NCBI RefSeq assembly: GCF_000321225.1
Contig: NW_004450945.1
Coordinates: 949,987-1,013,986 of the forward strand
Direction of reading: 5' to 3'
Length of the DNA: 64,000 nucleotides
DNA from: Odobenus rosmarus divergens
Lineage: Eukaryota > Chordata > Mammalia > Carnivora > Odobenidae
Position 1 is the stretch's first letter; each line of letters starts with the position of its first letter. This document shows positions 48,685 through 60,840 of this stretch, in pieces. A program made the position numbers and the translations under genes. A model generated the notes under the pieces. It was not told the DNA's origin. It made no database searches and worked only from the letters and a program-made list of their open reading frames with translations.

Positions 48685-49535
48685 TTGATGTGTTTGCTAA
48701 GGCATTCTGGATGTTTATCAGTGCTCACAGTAGTAACCTTGATAAATCACTTTATATTGACTCTTTTTCCCTATCTTATTTCCTCTGCACCTTCATTCTT
48801 GTTCCTTAGGATCATCACCCAAATAAACTACCAGCACTCAGGTCCTTGTTTCAGTCTCTGCATTTGAAGGAACCTGAATTATGACACTTGAGATCATCTT
48901 TCCAAACAGTAATTGCAATTGCAATTTTTGGAGATATGCAGATTTTCAGTGGTATGCTCTAGGGTCCAATGGGTCTGGATTAGAAGTCCTGGAACATGCT
49001 ATCTCATTTTCTTAGGAAAAGAATCCCTCATATTGACATAGTCTTGGATCACTTACTACTTCTATAGAGATCTGGGATAAAATAGGTACACTGGTGTATA
49101 CAGCATCTATATATAGTTCTCCAGCTTCTAGTCTGAAGATTAATAAATACAGGGCTAAAGAGACTTAATTTTCTCACCATTAGCAAAATTAATCTTCACT
49201 CATGCTATCAATTATATTTTTTTGGCTTTATTCAAAGACTTGCCTATTATTTCTTTATTACTAAAGTAATAACCCCAAGCATCTCAGTTTGTATCTTATT
49301 ACTCATAATAATCACAATAACAAAATCATTTCCATTTGTTGTCAGATACAGGCTCTATGCCAATTATTTTACATATTATATTTCTAATTCCACTAACAAC
49401 CCCTGCAAAGTAGATCTTAGTAATGAAGCTGAGTTTAGGCTAAGTTAAGGGAATTGTGGGAGTGGAATAACTATAGATGATGGAATTGTGTTGTTGTTTT
49501 TACCCCAGGAAATGTCAATCCTAAAACACATGATT
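48685..49535. other. Insert or gap within old L1, with LTR-like and MIR pieces
   Basis: 'gatcatcacccaaataaact' and 'accagcactcaggtccttgt' (about 48808-48850) resemble the 3' end of an old LTR-type repeat, uncertain. 49310-49450 has an antisense MIR look ('ctatgccaattattttacat', 'ccactaacaacccctgcaaa'). Confidence 0.4.
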
Positions 49536-50184
49536 AAATTTCTCTCATCAGTGTTTCAATATAGATGTCTTGTCCATCCTTTGTTAAATTTATTCCTAAG
49601 TATGCCATGGTTTTATTTTTACACTACTATAAATAATATTGTTTGTTTTCCAACATTTTATTATTGATGCATAGAAATAAAATGGATATTTTTTGCATTT
49701 ATACTATGTGACCTTGCTAAATTATTAAGTCTAATAAAAGTTGTTTTTATAAATTCCTTAGGGATTTCTTTGATATACTTTATGGGTTTCCAATCTTTAT
49801 GATTTATTTATTTATTTGTTTAGATTTACTGCTGACTGAAGCCTTCAGAATAGTATTGAAAAATTGCTAATTATATTCATTGGCAAGAACAAATCTTCCT
49901 TTTTCCCCCACTTAAAGAGGACATGATTCAATATTTTATCATTCAGCAGAATGTTAGCTGGAGGTTTTTGGTGTTTTTTGTTTGTTTGTGTGTTTGTTTG
50001 TTTTGTTTTGTTTTTGTAGATGTCCTATATCAAATTGAAGAAGATGTATTCCTTCCTAGTTCCCGGAGTTATAAAATGATGTTAAATTCTGTCAAACACT
50101 TTTTCTGCATCTATTTAGATTATGTGTTTTTTTCTTTTATTCTGATAATGTGATGAATTAAATTCACTTTCAAATTTTGAACAA

Positions 50185-50725
50185 ACCTAGGGTAGATGGA
50201 ACTAGAGGGTAATATGCTAAGTGAAATAAGTCAGAGAAAGACTAATATATGATTTCACTCATATGTGGAATTTAAGAAATAAAACAAATGAACATAGGGG
50301 AAGGGAGGGAAAAATAAGATGAAATCAGAGGGAGACAAACCATAAGAGACTCTTAAATTTTTTTTAATATATTTTATTTATGAGAGAGAGAGAGAGAGAG
50401 AGAAACAGCATGAGAGGGAAGAGGGTCAGAGGGAGAAGCAGGCTCCCCGCTGAGCTGGGAGCCCGATATGGGACTCGATCCCAGGACTCCGGGATCATGA
50501 CCTGAGCCAAAGGCAGTCGCTTAACCAACTGAGCCACCCAGGCGCCCCAGGAGACTCTTAACTATAGGAAACAAACAGGGTTGCTGGAGAGGAGTAGGTG
50601 GGGGATGGGGTAACTGGGTGATGGGCATTAAGGAGGGCATGTGATGGAATGAGCGCTCGGTGTTATATGTAACTGAGGAATGGCTAAACTCTACCTCTGA
50701 AACTAATTATAAAAAAATAAACAAA
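50185..50725 (+). mobile_element. Carnivore L1 3' end inserted in L1M, itself split by a SINE
   Basis: 'gatggaactagagggtaata', 'gctaagtgaaataagtcaga', 'atttcactcatatgtggaat', then after the SINE 'aactataggaaacaaacagg', 'gtgatgggcattaaggaggg' and an A-rich tail. The flanking L1M resumes at 'catttctgggtaaaacttaa'. Confidence 0.9.
50357..50550 (-). mobile_element. Can-SINE, full length, nested
   Basis: 'tatattttatttatgagaga', (GA)n, 'aggctccccgctgagctggg', 'gggatcatgacctgagccaa', 'gagccacccaggcgcccc'. TSD 'gagactcttaa' at 50346-50356 and 50551-50561. Confidence 0.96.
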
Positions 50726-51805
50726 CAGCATTTCTGGGTAAAACTTAAGTCATTATATGCTATTAGTTTATCTACTGCTAGATTTGATATGCTAATATTT
50801 TTGTTAGTATGTTTGCGTCTATGTTCATGAGAGATATTGGTGAGAAATTTTCTCTTTTTTGTAATGTCTTTACCACATTTCAGCATCAGGAATATGGTGA
50901 CTTCTTAAATTAGTTGAGGAAAGTTCTCTCCTCCTCTGTATTTTGCAAGAATTTATATAAGACTGGTATTTCTTGCTTAACTGACTGGATTCACCACTGA
51001 AACTATCTGGGCCTAGAGTTTTCTGTGTGTGAAGGCCTTTGATAACAAATTCAATTTATTTAATAATTTAGAGTTATTCAAATATTTATATCTCAATGAG
51101 TAAATTTTGGTAAATTATATTTTTCAAGGAATATGTGAATTTCAATTAAGCTCTTAAATTAATTCGCATAAAGGTGTTCATAATATTCCCATATTACCCT
51201 TTGTTTTCTTCAGTATCTGTTGTGATACTCTTTCTTTTACTCTTGCTATTGGGGTTTGTGAGTTTTTTTCTCTTTTTTTCTTGATTAGTCTTGCTAGAGG
51301 TTTAATAATTTTTATTAATGCTATACAAAGAACCAACTGTTGGCTTTAATTTCTCTAATGTTAATTTCTGCTTGTGTCTTTTTGTTTTCCTTTTACTTAG
51401 GCTTTAATTTGCTCTTTTTTTCCTATCATCTTAATGCAGGAACTTACATCATTATTTTAATCCATTTCTCCCTAATATAGATGTTTAATATATAAATTTC
51501 CCTCTGTACTATTTTGACTGCATTGCTATACTATTTATTTTTTTCTGGTGCTCTTTTTTTTATTTCTCATGTACTATATTTGAATTCCTATCCAGTTTAA
51601 TATTATTTTGGCTTAAAGAATTTCCTTTTAATGTTTTATGTTGTTAGTGCAGGCTTGCTAACAACAAATTCCCAACATTTTTTTTTTTAATGTCTTCATT
51701 TCACCATTGTTTTTCAAAGATATTTTCATGGGATATTGAATCCTGCTTTAATAGGGGTTTTTTGTTGTTGTTAATTTTTAGTGTTTTTGTTTGTTTGGGT
51801 ATTTA

Positions 51806-52034
51806 TTTTTTCTGTTACCTGTTTTTTATTATTATTATTATGTTATGTTAATCACCATACATTACATCATTAGTTTTTGATGTAGTTTTCCATAATTCAT
51901 TGTTTGCGTATAACACCCAGTGCTCCATGCAGAATGTGCCCTCCTTAATACCCATCACCAGGCTAACCCATCCCCCCAGCCCCCTCCCCTCTAGAACCCT
52001 CAGTTTGTTTCTCAGAGTCCATAGTCTTTCATGG
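51806..52034 (-). mobile_element. 5'-truncated carnivore L1 3' end with perfect 15-bp TSD
   Basis: 'taatcaccatacattacatc', 'attagtttttgatgtagttt', 'gtgccctccttaatacccat', 'ccctctagaaccctcagttt'. TSD 'ttgtttgggtattta' at 51791-51805 and 52035-52049. Inserted into the L1M. Confidence 0.94.
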
Positions 52035-52201
52035 TTGTTTGGGTATTTAAAAGATAACATTCCATTGTCTTTTGGATTCCATTTTACTAATAAGAAACCA
52101 GCCATAATTTGCATTGTTTTTTCCCTGAATAAAGTTTTTCCACTTTCTCTGTTGACTTTCAAGGTTTTTCTTTGTTTTTGGCTTTTAGAAATGTATTTAT
52201 G

Positions 52202-52401
52202 GGGCACCTGGGTGGCTCAGTTGGTTAAGCGACTGCCTTCGGCTCAGGTCATGATCCTGGAGTCCCGGGATTGAGTCCCGCATCAGGCTCCCTGCTCAGC
52301 AGGGAGTCTGCTTCTCCCTCTGACCCTCTTCCCTCTCGTGCTCTCTCTGTATCTCATTCTCTCTCTCAAATAAATAAATAAATAAATCTTTAAAAAAAAA
52401 A
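52202..52401 (+). mobile_element. Can-SINE, full length, perfect 15-bp TSD
   Basis: 'gggcacctgggtggctcagt', 'cggctcaggtcatgatcctg', 'ctccctgctcagcagggagt', (AAAT)n, A11. TSD 'agaaatgtatttatg' at 52187-52201 and 52402-52416. Inserted into the L1M. Confidence 0.97.
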
Positions 52402-53309
52402 AGAAATGTATTTATGATATGCCTACATGTGGTTTTTCTTTTTATGTTTCTGCTTAGCGTTTTCTGGGTTTCTTAAGGATTTGTAAATTGTGTCTTTCAT
52501 AAAATTTGAGGAATATTAGCTATTACTTACTTAAGTACTATTACTTAAGTACATTCTCCATCAATTCTTACTTCCTTTCTCTTCTAGAATATCAAGTAAA
52601 CATTTGTAATATCCTATAATATTGTCCCATATGCCTTTAAGGTGCTGTTCATTTTTCTTCAACCTCTTTCTTCCCTCATATTGAATAATCTCTATTTGCT
52701 TCAAGACCACTGACACTTTCTTCCCCCGTTTCTAGTCTTCTGTGAAGCTCATGTTGTGGATTTTAAAAATTTCAGATTTTTGTATATTTTAATTACAGAT
52801 TTGCTATTTTATTTCCTTTTATATTTTTTCATTTCTCTACTTAGACTCTTCATCTGTCTATCATTAAGACTGTATTTTCTCCTTTTAGCCCTTGAGATTA
52901 TTCATAATAGCTTCCTTAAAATTTTTATTTGTTAAATCAAACTCTAGAGCTAGCTCATCTCTTTATATTGACTTCATTTTTTTTGCCTGTTTTGTAATTA
53001 TGTTATTTTATATTGGGCAGTTTGGATGATATGTTTTAAATACACTAGATTTTGTTATGTTTCTCTAAAGACTGTGGATTTTTCTTCAGAAAAGCAGTTT
53101 AATTACTGTTTACCTTGAAATTGTATTTGCTTAGTTTTATGCTTATTGGGACATATCTGTGTAAAGTCTAAAATATTTCTTAAGTCCCCCTAACTTGGTG
53201 ATACTTAACATCTAGGTCCTGCATCTTCTGTGGATATTACCAAAACTTAGTTTTAGGATTTAAAAGTGGTACGGAGGAGGTCTTACTCTAGAGGTAGGAG
53301 TTAGGAAAT

Positions 53310-53515
53310 TACTATCTGTCTGAGTCAAGGCTGGCCCCATACTTGGCTCTTCTGTAAATAAAGTTTTACTGGAACACGGACACACATTCATTTATGTGTT
53401 TGTATAGATGCTTTTACACCATGAAAGCAACAGAGAGCTTATGGACCAGAGACCCTAAAATATTTACTCTGTGGCCCTTTACAGAAAAGGTATCCTGATG
53501 CCTGCTCTAGGGCAT
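53310..53515 (-). mobile_element. hAT-type MER DNA transposon (family name uncertain)
   Basis: 'gtaaataaagttttactgga', 'acacggacacacattcattt', 'ctaaaatatttactctgtgg' and 'ccctttacagaaaaggtatc' match the widespread mammalian element whose other strand starts with 'ctgtaaagggccagatagta'. I could not settle which MER subfamily. Confidence 0.65.
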
Positions 53516-53540
53516 GAGCCATATTCTTTTTCTTTTTTTT

Positions 53541-53639
53541 TTAAGATTTTATTTTTAAGTAATCTCTACACCCAGTGTGGGGCTTGAACTTACAACCTTG
53601 AGATCAAGTCACATGCTCTACTGACTGAGCTAGTGCCCC
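53541..53639 (-). mobile_element. Can-SINE, older short subfamily
   Basis: 'aagtaatctctacacccagt', 'gtggggcttgaacttacaac', 'catgctctactgactgagct', 'agtgcccc'. Same subfamily as 24516-24620. Flanks share 'ccatatt'. Confidence 0.88.
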
Positions 53640-53649
53640 TGTGATCCAT

Positions 53650-55320
53650 ATTTTTAATGCATGGTCTTTCTGATGTCTCAGCTGACAGTTCAGGATATCA
53701 ACAAGATTTCTTCACCCTGGCTGGGTATGGGACATCCATGTCTCCCAAAAGTGCACACCCTTCAGTCTCTCTGTTCTACTCTCATCTCTGTAGCATATGC
53801 TTGCTTGTAAGCTTCCCATAGTCTCTTCCTGCACTCGGGAAGCTCAGCTCTCAGCCAGAGACTTGATAGAAGCAAGTTCTAGGATTCCCTACTCAGCCCA
53901 ACTCTACCCTCCTGGTATGCTCTCCTACAGATTCCAGCTGTTCCAGCAACTTTTAATTCTGCTCTCTGCTCTAACTTCAGCAGGACCTCTGTGCTTTGCC
54001 CAGGCTACGGTTCACTACCACAGTTTAGAAAATTGATCCCAGGCAGAGAACCAGGACAATCGTGGAACACACATTTGAGTTTTTCTTTCAAGGATTTCAG
54101 GCTTGCGCTATTTGTTGTTCAGTGCCTTAAAACAGTTTTCTTATATATTTGTTTAATATTATAGTGTTAACATATGATCGCAAGTATAAGTTCTTTTATT
54201 GTCATTTTAAAATACCAAATCCACTTTTTTTTTGCAAATGCATGTGACAGAGTAAACATATAAAAACATTTTACCTGTTAATATACACTGAGCCAGTTAC
54301 AAGATTATAGTAAAATATGTTACCTGAGAACTACCCATATGGAATAAGCTTGAACTTAGGATAATGCATCATTCTATTCTCCTCTTTAGAAGCTGCAAAG
54401 GATTTCTTCAGCTGCCCTCCAGATCCTTAACATCCCACAAGGCAAATCAAGCAGATTAACCAATATTGCATCATCTATTACTATTCTGTTTACCTATTCT
54501 GAATAATTTTTAATATTCTTAACTCTCTTCTCTATTTCTCTAGAATGTTGAAATTCAGACCGTAGGTTGATTTTGAACACTTCCAATTTTATTGTTTTCA
54601 TTAGAGTATGCAACATCATACTTACCATAGAAATCTATTTCACTACTCTTTGTCTCTCCATTACATAGAAGGAATTACATCCTGTTACTTCCGTGTAACA
54701 CTCCTTAGGGGTTTTGAGTTATAGTAGTGTATACTTCTTCCTTATTCAACCCAAATGGAATTTCTCTGTTAAAGGGTTACAACTTTAATAGCATAAAATC
54801 AGATCACTAGGTGTTTTTATAATTATTAGAATTCTCAAGGAATTGGACAAATGATGTTTAATTAAATGATACTCATCAGCTTATAATTAGATGCAGGCTT
54901 ACTGATAATATATTTGATAAATATGTTATGGCTATAAACAACCTCCAAAAATAAGAAAGGCCTAGTAAATATTTGAATAATGGGCCGCTGTTGTTACTTC
55001 CTTTGCTAAGGAAAACTATATTTATTTCAAGTTAGATGTCAGATATTCATCATAGTCATTAGTTCTCAAAATTATATAAATATGTATTTGGAGTGTTCAT
55101 ACTTCAAGTTTCTTTCTGGTTATGTTTCACATAAAGAACCTATGTTCAAATAACACTTTCATATACTGGAGGCTATTATTAAGTCAAAATTGAACTTAAA
55201 ATTAAAAATAAAAAAGACATGCTTTTAAAATAGAAGTGCTAATAAGACCTTAAGTGAACTTTCATGTCTTGGCTGTAGACATAGCTGACTTTTATCTATA
55301 AAAAGGGTAATTGGTATATT
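53650..55320. other. Unassigned intronic stretch
   Basis: AT-rich, no repeat recognised with confidence, no coding signal. Confidence 0.4.
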
Positions 55321-55324
55321 AGGT

Positions 55325-55590
55325 AGGTTACTTTCTGCTGCAAGTAATAGACACTCCAATTAAAAGTGGCTTTAAAATATTTTTCATACAAGATGTCTGA
55401 AGTATGATCTCAGAATTAATTCAGTGGTTCAATAGCACCATCGAAGACTGGAGTTCTTCTCTTCTCCCTGCTCTGCCATCCTCAACGTATTGGCTTATGC
55501 CCTCAGACCTACACTCTCATAGTTTCAAACAAGTTGCAATGGCTACAAGCATTACTTGCTCAAGTAAAGTTTGTCAAATTGCTTAGGCAC
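55325..55590. repeat. Possible old dispersed repeat
   Basis: 'tactttctgctgcaagtaat' and 'agacactccaattaaaagtg' recall a widespread old mammalian repeat. Family not assigned. Confidence 0.35.
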
Positions 55591-55594
55591 CAAT

Positions 55595-56615
55595 CTGTTT
55601 GGAATTTTTACACAGAACGCACCAAACTGGGACGTGATCCTGTACAAAAGCACTTTAACAGGTACAAATGCAAGATTATAATATCAAACTAAGCTTGACT
55701 ATGTGGCTAACAGGGGTCAATCGATATTTGTGAAATTCCCCTATTCTCAGTGGTATGCTGGTACATGTTTAACAGTTGGATTTCTGGGGAAAAAATATCC
55801 CTGAATTCTAGCATATGTCAATTTCCATACTGTAAACACTCCCATCATGGCCGATTTTAAGCATGAGAATGACGTCTTGGAATGCAGAGTTGCAAAGAGA
55901 TGGGTAGCAGCACATTCTTCAAAATGAGTAGTTTTGCCACACAAATGCAATTAGTGTAAACCTGGAGAGCATAGATAATTGTAAAATGTGGTAAATAATT
56001 AAGAAGTGATGAGTTTTGGTTATTTATTGCATGTACCTTTAATATTATTTACTCAGTTATAAGCTCATATACTTTATTTTTTAATAATGGCTGTGTTTAA
56101 AACTGGTTTGCAGAATTACTGATTTCATGACCAGGTGTTCTGAGCTGGGTATGAGCTAGCTTCAGCACACCACTGGCCCCCACAGCCATCTCCCCTGTCT
56201 TCATTAAACTTGTAGCCTTATACCATGCACATACATAAAAGGTTAAGGTTTTTATTAAACGTTATACACAAAGCATATCTTTATTTCAATCATTATAAAA
56301 GTAGACAAAACTTTGTTATATTTAATATCCAAAGCAGAAAACTGGGCAAAGCTTGGGAACATTAAAATATTTTGTAAACTAAATGAAAAGCCCTAAATTG
56401 TAAAGTCTTATCCCATTTTACTTATATTTGATCAAAAGAAAAGAAAACTGAAAAATGGCATCTTGAATACATGATAGGGCCAGAGGTCTCAAATTCTGAA
56501 TCAGTGTTCCTCAACCTAGCTCTGATTCCAGTGTTATCCTAGTCAAGGAATGGTGCATCACGGAGTGTGATTTTTCTGTTAGAAAATAGGGAGGCAATAC
56601 GAGATAGTCTTGAAG
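55595..56615. other. Unassigned AT-rich intronic stretch
   Basis: No repeat or coding signal recognised. Confidence 0.4.
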
Positions 56616-57202
56616 TTCTCCTCTAGTTTTAAAGTTTGTCATTTTCATTTTTTTTAAAAATCCATGACTCTGAGTATAACTTACCTGAGTCTTTATATTT
56701 AAAGTGAGTTTCTTGCAGACGACATATATTTAGGCAATCTCTGTCTTTTAATTGATTTATTTGGACCATTCGCATTAAGGTGATTATTGGTTTAGGTGGG
56801 TTAATATTCACCATGTTTGTAACTGGTTTTTATTCACTGGGTTTGTTATTTGATCCCACCACCATTACCCCTTTTTATGCATGCTTTGTTTTTAACTGCA
56901 TATATTATATGATACCATTTTATATCCTTTCTTTGTGTATCAGTTACAATTAAACATTTGTCCTATGGCTCACAATATGTGTTTTTGACTAATCTAATTC
57001 TACCTTCAAATAACACTATATTCCTTCATGTATAGGATAGGTACATTATAACAAAAATCTTCTGATTCCTCTTTCTCATCTCTTGGGACACTGCTGTCAT
57101 TTATTTCACTTAGCTATATGTTTTAATCACCTAATACGTTGTTATTATTATTGTTTTCAATGGTTTTCTTTTAGAGCAATTAAGAATAAAAAAAAAAAAT
57201 TA

Positions 57203-57380
57203 GGGCACCCGGATGGTTCAGTTGGTTAAGCGTCTGACTCTTGATTTCAGCTCAGGTCATGATCCTGGGGTCATGAGATTAAGCCCTTCAAAGGCTCCTC
57301 AATGGGGGCTCCACATGGGTGTGGAGCCCGCTTAAGATTCATTCTCTCTCTCTCTCTCTCCCCACACCACCCTAAAGAAA
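57203..57380 (+). mobile_element. Can-SINE, older subfamily, inserted in L1M
   Basis: 'gggcacccggatggttcagt', 'tcagctcaggtcatgatcct', 'ccacatgggtgtggagcccg', CT repeat, then 'ctaaagaaaagaa' tail. Confidence 0.92.
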
Positions 57381-57812
57381 AGAATTTTATTTTATTTTCA
57401 TTTATTTTTTCTCCAATCCTCTTCCTTCTTTTATATAGGAAAGATAATTTTATTCAAGCATCTTACCTATATTATTTTCCTTCTGCCATAAGGACTTAGA
57501 AGATTTATTGCAGTCAGGTCTGATGGCAATAAATCCCCCTGGTTGTTGTTTGTCTGAAAAGTCTTTTCTTCCACTTTTGAAGGATAATTTCACTGGATGT
57601 AGAATTGTACATTGTGGGGATTCCCCCCCCCCCAGTACTTTTTATTATTTCATTCTCCTTTCTTTTTCTTGTTTGCCTGAATAATTTTTAGAAGTCGGCT
57701 GTAATTCTTACCCTTGTTTCCCATTAAGGTGACTCGCTCCCTTTCCCTTTCTTCTTTCAAGATTTTCTCTGTCTTTGTTTTTCTACAATTCAAATATGGT
57801 ATTCCTAGAAGG

Positions 57813-57852
57813 GTGCATGCACGCGTGTGTGTGTGTGTGTGTGCATGCATGC
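57813..57852. repeat. Alternating purine-pyrimidine tract with (GT)n core
   Basis: Forty bases alternate purine/pyrimidine without a break, with GCATGC at both ends and (GT)n in the middle. This is a classic Z-DNA-prone motif. Confidence 0.95.
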
Positions 57853-58204
57853 CTGTGTGTTTGGTGTTGGTGTTTACGCTGCCTCCTGTGGTCTGAGATT
57901 CTGAGATCTGTAGCTCTTTGTTTCATTAATTTGAGAAAGTCCTCAACCATTATTACTCTAAATATTTCTTCTGCTCTCTTCTCTCTTTTTCTGGTATTCT
58001 AATTACAAGGATGTTATATTTTTGATATTGTTCTTGGATGATGTTTATTTTTTCATTCTTTTTTGCCTCTTTACATTTCAGTTTGGGAAGACTCTGCTGA
58101 CTTCTTTTCCAGTTTACTGCTTCTTTCCCTGGCTGTGGATTATTGATGAGTCTACTGATGAACCCATAAAAGACATTTTCATTCTTGCTATAGTATTTTG
58201 TTAT

Positions 58205-60840
58205 TTTTTACAGCAGTGTTAGGTACATAGCAAAATTGAGCAAAGCTACAGATATTTCCCATGTATCACCTGCTCAAACATAAGCACAATTTCCACCATG
58301 GTCAACCAGAGTGGTACATTTGTGACACTTCATTATCGCCCAAAGTACACAGTTTATATGAGGGTTCACTCTTGGTGTTGCACATTCTATGCATTTGGGC
58401 AAATATACAATATATATATAATATATTATATAATGATCTGTATCCACTATTATAGTATCATACAAAAAAGTTTTACTCCCCTAAAAATCCTCTGTGCTAT
58501 GCCTATTCACCCCTGCTCCCCCAAAAATCACTGGCCATCACTGATCCTTTTATTATTTCTATAGTTTTGTCTTTTCCACAATGTCATATAGTTGTGATCA
58601 TACATTATGTAGGCTCTTCAGATTGGTTTCTTTTACTCAGTAATATTCATTTAAGGTTCTTCCATGTCTCTTTATGTCTTGATAGTTCATTTCTTTTTAG
58701 CACTAACATTTCGTTGTTTGGACATACCAGTTTACTTATCAGTTCACCTATTGAAGGAGACCTTGGTTACCTACAGCTTTTGAAAACTTATGAATAAGGC
58801 TGCTATAAACAACCATATGTAGGTTTTTGTATGAACATAAGTTTTCAACTCATTTGAGAAAATACAAAGGAGCACAATTGCTGGATCATGTTATAAGAGT
58901 ATATTTAGTTTTGTTAAAAACTGCCAAACTTATCTTCCAAAGTGGCTATACTATTTTGCATTTCTATTCAGCAATGAATAAGGGTTCATGCTGCTTCACA
59001 TCCTTGCCATTTGGTGTTGTTAGTGTTTTAGATTTTGGCCATTCTAATAGATGTGCGGTAGTATCACATTGTTTTAATTTGCAATTCCATAATGCCATAA
59101 TATGTTGAGTGTCTTTTCATATGTTCATTTGCCATATGCAGATCTTCCTTGGGGAGGTGTCTATTTAGGTCTTTTGCCCACTTTTTAATCGAGTTGTTCA
59201 TTTTCTTATTGTTGAGCCTTCAGAGTTGTTTGTGTATTTTGGATAATAGTCCTTTACCAAATCTGTCTTTTGCAAATATTTTCTCCCAGTCTGTGGCTTG
59301 TCTTCTCATTTTTTGACAGGGTCTTTCACAGAGCAGGAGTTATAATTTTAATGAAATCTAGGTTATCAATTATTTTTTCATAGATTGTGACTATGTGTCA
59401 TCCCCATATTCAAGGGTCATCTAGATTTTCTCCTGTTGTTTTATAGGAGATTTATAGTTTTGAGTCTTATATTTAGGTCTATGATGCATGCATTTAAAGT
59501 TAATTTTTATAAAGGTGTAAGGTCTGTGTCGAGCTGTGTTTTTTGTTGTTGTTTGTTTTTGTTTTTGCATGTGGTTGTTCACTTGTTCTAGCACCATTTG
59601 TTGAAAAGACTATTTTGTTCCTTTGCATTACCTTTTCACCTTTGTCAGAGATTAGTTGACCATACAATGCTATTGTAATAGCATTGTATGGTGACAGGGT
59701 AGCCACACTTGTGGTCAGAATAGCATAACATATAGACTTGTTGAATCATGGAAATTACAGTAAAATTGTGTGTCAACTACACTTTGTTTTTTAAAAAAAG
59801 ATCAGTTGGCTATATTTATGTGGGTCTATTTCTGGGCTGTCTATTCTGTTTCATTGATTTACCTATTGTTTCACCAATACCACACTGTCTTGATTACTAT
59901 AGCTTTATACTGAGTCTTGAACTTGGGTATTGTCAGTCCTCCAACTTTGTTTTTCTCCTTCGATAATGTGTTTACTATTCTGGGTCTTTTGCCTCTCCAT
60001 ATAATCTTGAAAATCAGTTTGTTCAATATCAAAATAATTTCCTGATATTTTTATATGGATCATATTGAATGTATAGATCAGGTTGGGAGGAACTAACATC
60101 TTGACAATATTGAATCTCCCTATCCATAAACATGGAATATCTCTCCATTTAGTCGTTTCTTTGGTTTCTTTCATCAGTGTTTTATACATGTCCTCATATA
60201 GATCCTGTACATATTTTGTTAGATTTATACTGAAGTTATTTTTTGTGTGCTAATATGTTTTTAATTTCAAATTTCACTTGTTTACTATTAGTATACAGGA
60301 AAGAAATTGACTTTTGAGTACATTAAACTTCTATCCTATGACCTTGTTTATAATTACTTATTAGTTCCAGAAGTTTTTTTTTATTGATTCTTTTGTATTT
60401 CCCACATAGACAACGATATCATCTGCAAACAAAAGAGTTTTATATCTTCCTTCCCAGATGTATACTTTTAATTTCCTTTTCTTGTCTTACACTGTGATAA
60501 TCAGGACCTCAAATAAAATATTGAAAGCAATGGTGAGAGGGGAAATCCTTGCTTGTTTTTAATCTTAGCAGGCAAGCTTCCAGTTTTTCATCACTAAATA
60601 TGTTAGCAATAGGTTGTCTGTAGATTTTTTTGTTAAATCAATTTGAGAAAGTACCATGCATTCCTAGTTTGCTGAGAGTTTGTATCATGAATGGGTGTTA
60701 GATTCTGTCAAATGCTTTCTCTGCATCTGCTAATATGATCATGTGATTTTTCTTATTTAGCCTACGATGTGATAGATTACATTAGTTAATTTTTGAATGT
60801 TGAACCGGTCTTGCATATCTGGGACAAACTGTAGTGTTGT
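58205..60840 (-). mobile_element. L1MA/L1MB-like element, 3' UTR to mid ORF2
   Basis: Antisense L1 in clear order. Landmarks are 'aggtacatagcaaaattgag' (58231), 'attctaatagatgtgcggta' (59041), 'ctcccagtctgtggcttgtc' (59283), 'gttgaaaagactattttgtt' (59600), 'ctgtcttgattactatagct' (59885), 'aacatggaatatctctccat' (60129) and 'aatgggtgttagattctgtc' (60691). Interrupted by a 134-bp insert at 59665-59798. Frames broken. Sense with TP63. Confidence 0.92.
59665..59798 (+). mobile_element. 134-bp L1 3'-end insertion with palindromic 5' junction
   Basis: 'gcataacatatagacttgtt', 'gtgtgtcaactacactttgt' and 'ttttttaaaaaaa' are the end of a mammalian L1 3' UTR. The flanks 59649-59664 and 59799-59814 form a 16-bp TSD with three mismatches. 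The first bases of the insert mirror the flank, making a 32-base palindrome (59660-59691). Confidence 0.75.

Larger units (their letters stand above)
49540..53100 (-). mobile_element. Old L1M-type element (ORF2 to 5' region), host of nested insertions
   Basis: Antisense ORF2 order is preserved. Landmarks are 'gttaaatttattcctaagta' (49584), 'aattctgtcaaacacttttt' (50085), 'gttcatgagagatattggtg' (50824), 'gaaactatctgggcctagag' (50999) and 'gaaccaactgttggctttaa' (51331). Past that, 52430-53100 fits the 5' region. Frames are heavily broken. It is interrupted by an L1 3' end carrying a SINE (50185-50730), a second L1 3' end (51806-52034) and a SINE (52202-52401). Sense with TP63. Confidence 0.85.
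56620..58200 (-). mobile_element. Old L1M-type element: ORF2 start and 5' region
   Basis: The minus-strand frame at 56629-56814 includes 'QLKDRDCLNICRLQETHF', a diverged copy of the L1 ORF2 endonuclease N-terminus (NVNGLN.. / ..CIQETHL). Further right, 'tccacttttgaaggataatt', 'tcactggatgtagaattgta' and 'gagaaagtcctcaaccatta' fit the L1M 5' region. Interrupted by a SINE at 57203. Sense with TP63. Confidence 0.75.

Noticed and set aside
51848..52274. 119-aa and 124-aa open frames as genes
   Set aside because: They lie in the L1 3' UTR and neighbouring SINE head. The peptide 'WVAQLVKRLPSAQVMI' is the translated SINE head.
57714..58002. Cys/Val-rich open frames around 57714-58002
   Set aside because: Translation of the (GT)n tract (CVCVCVHAC...) in an old L1; not a gene.
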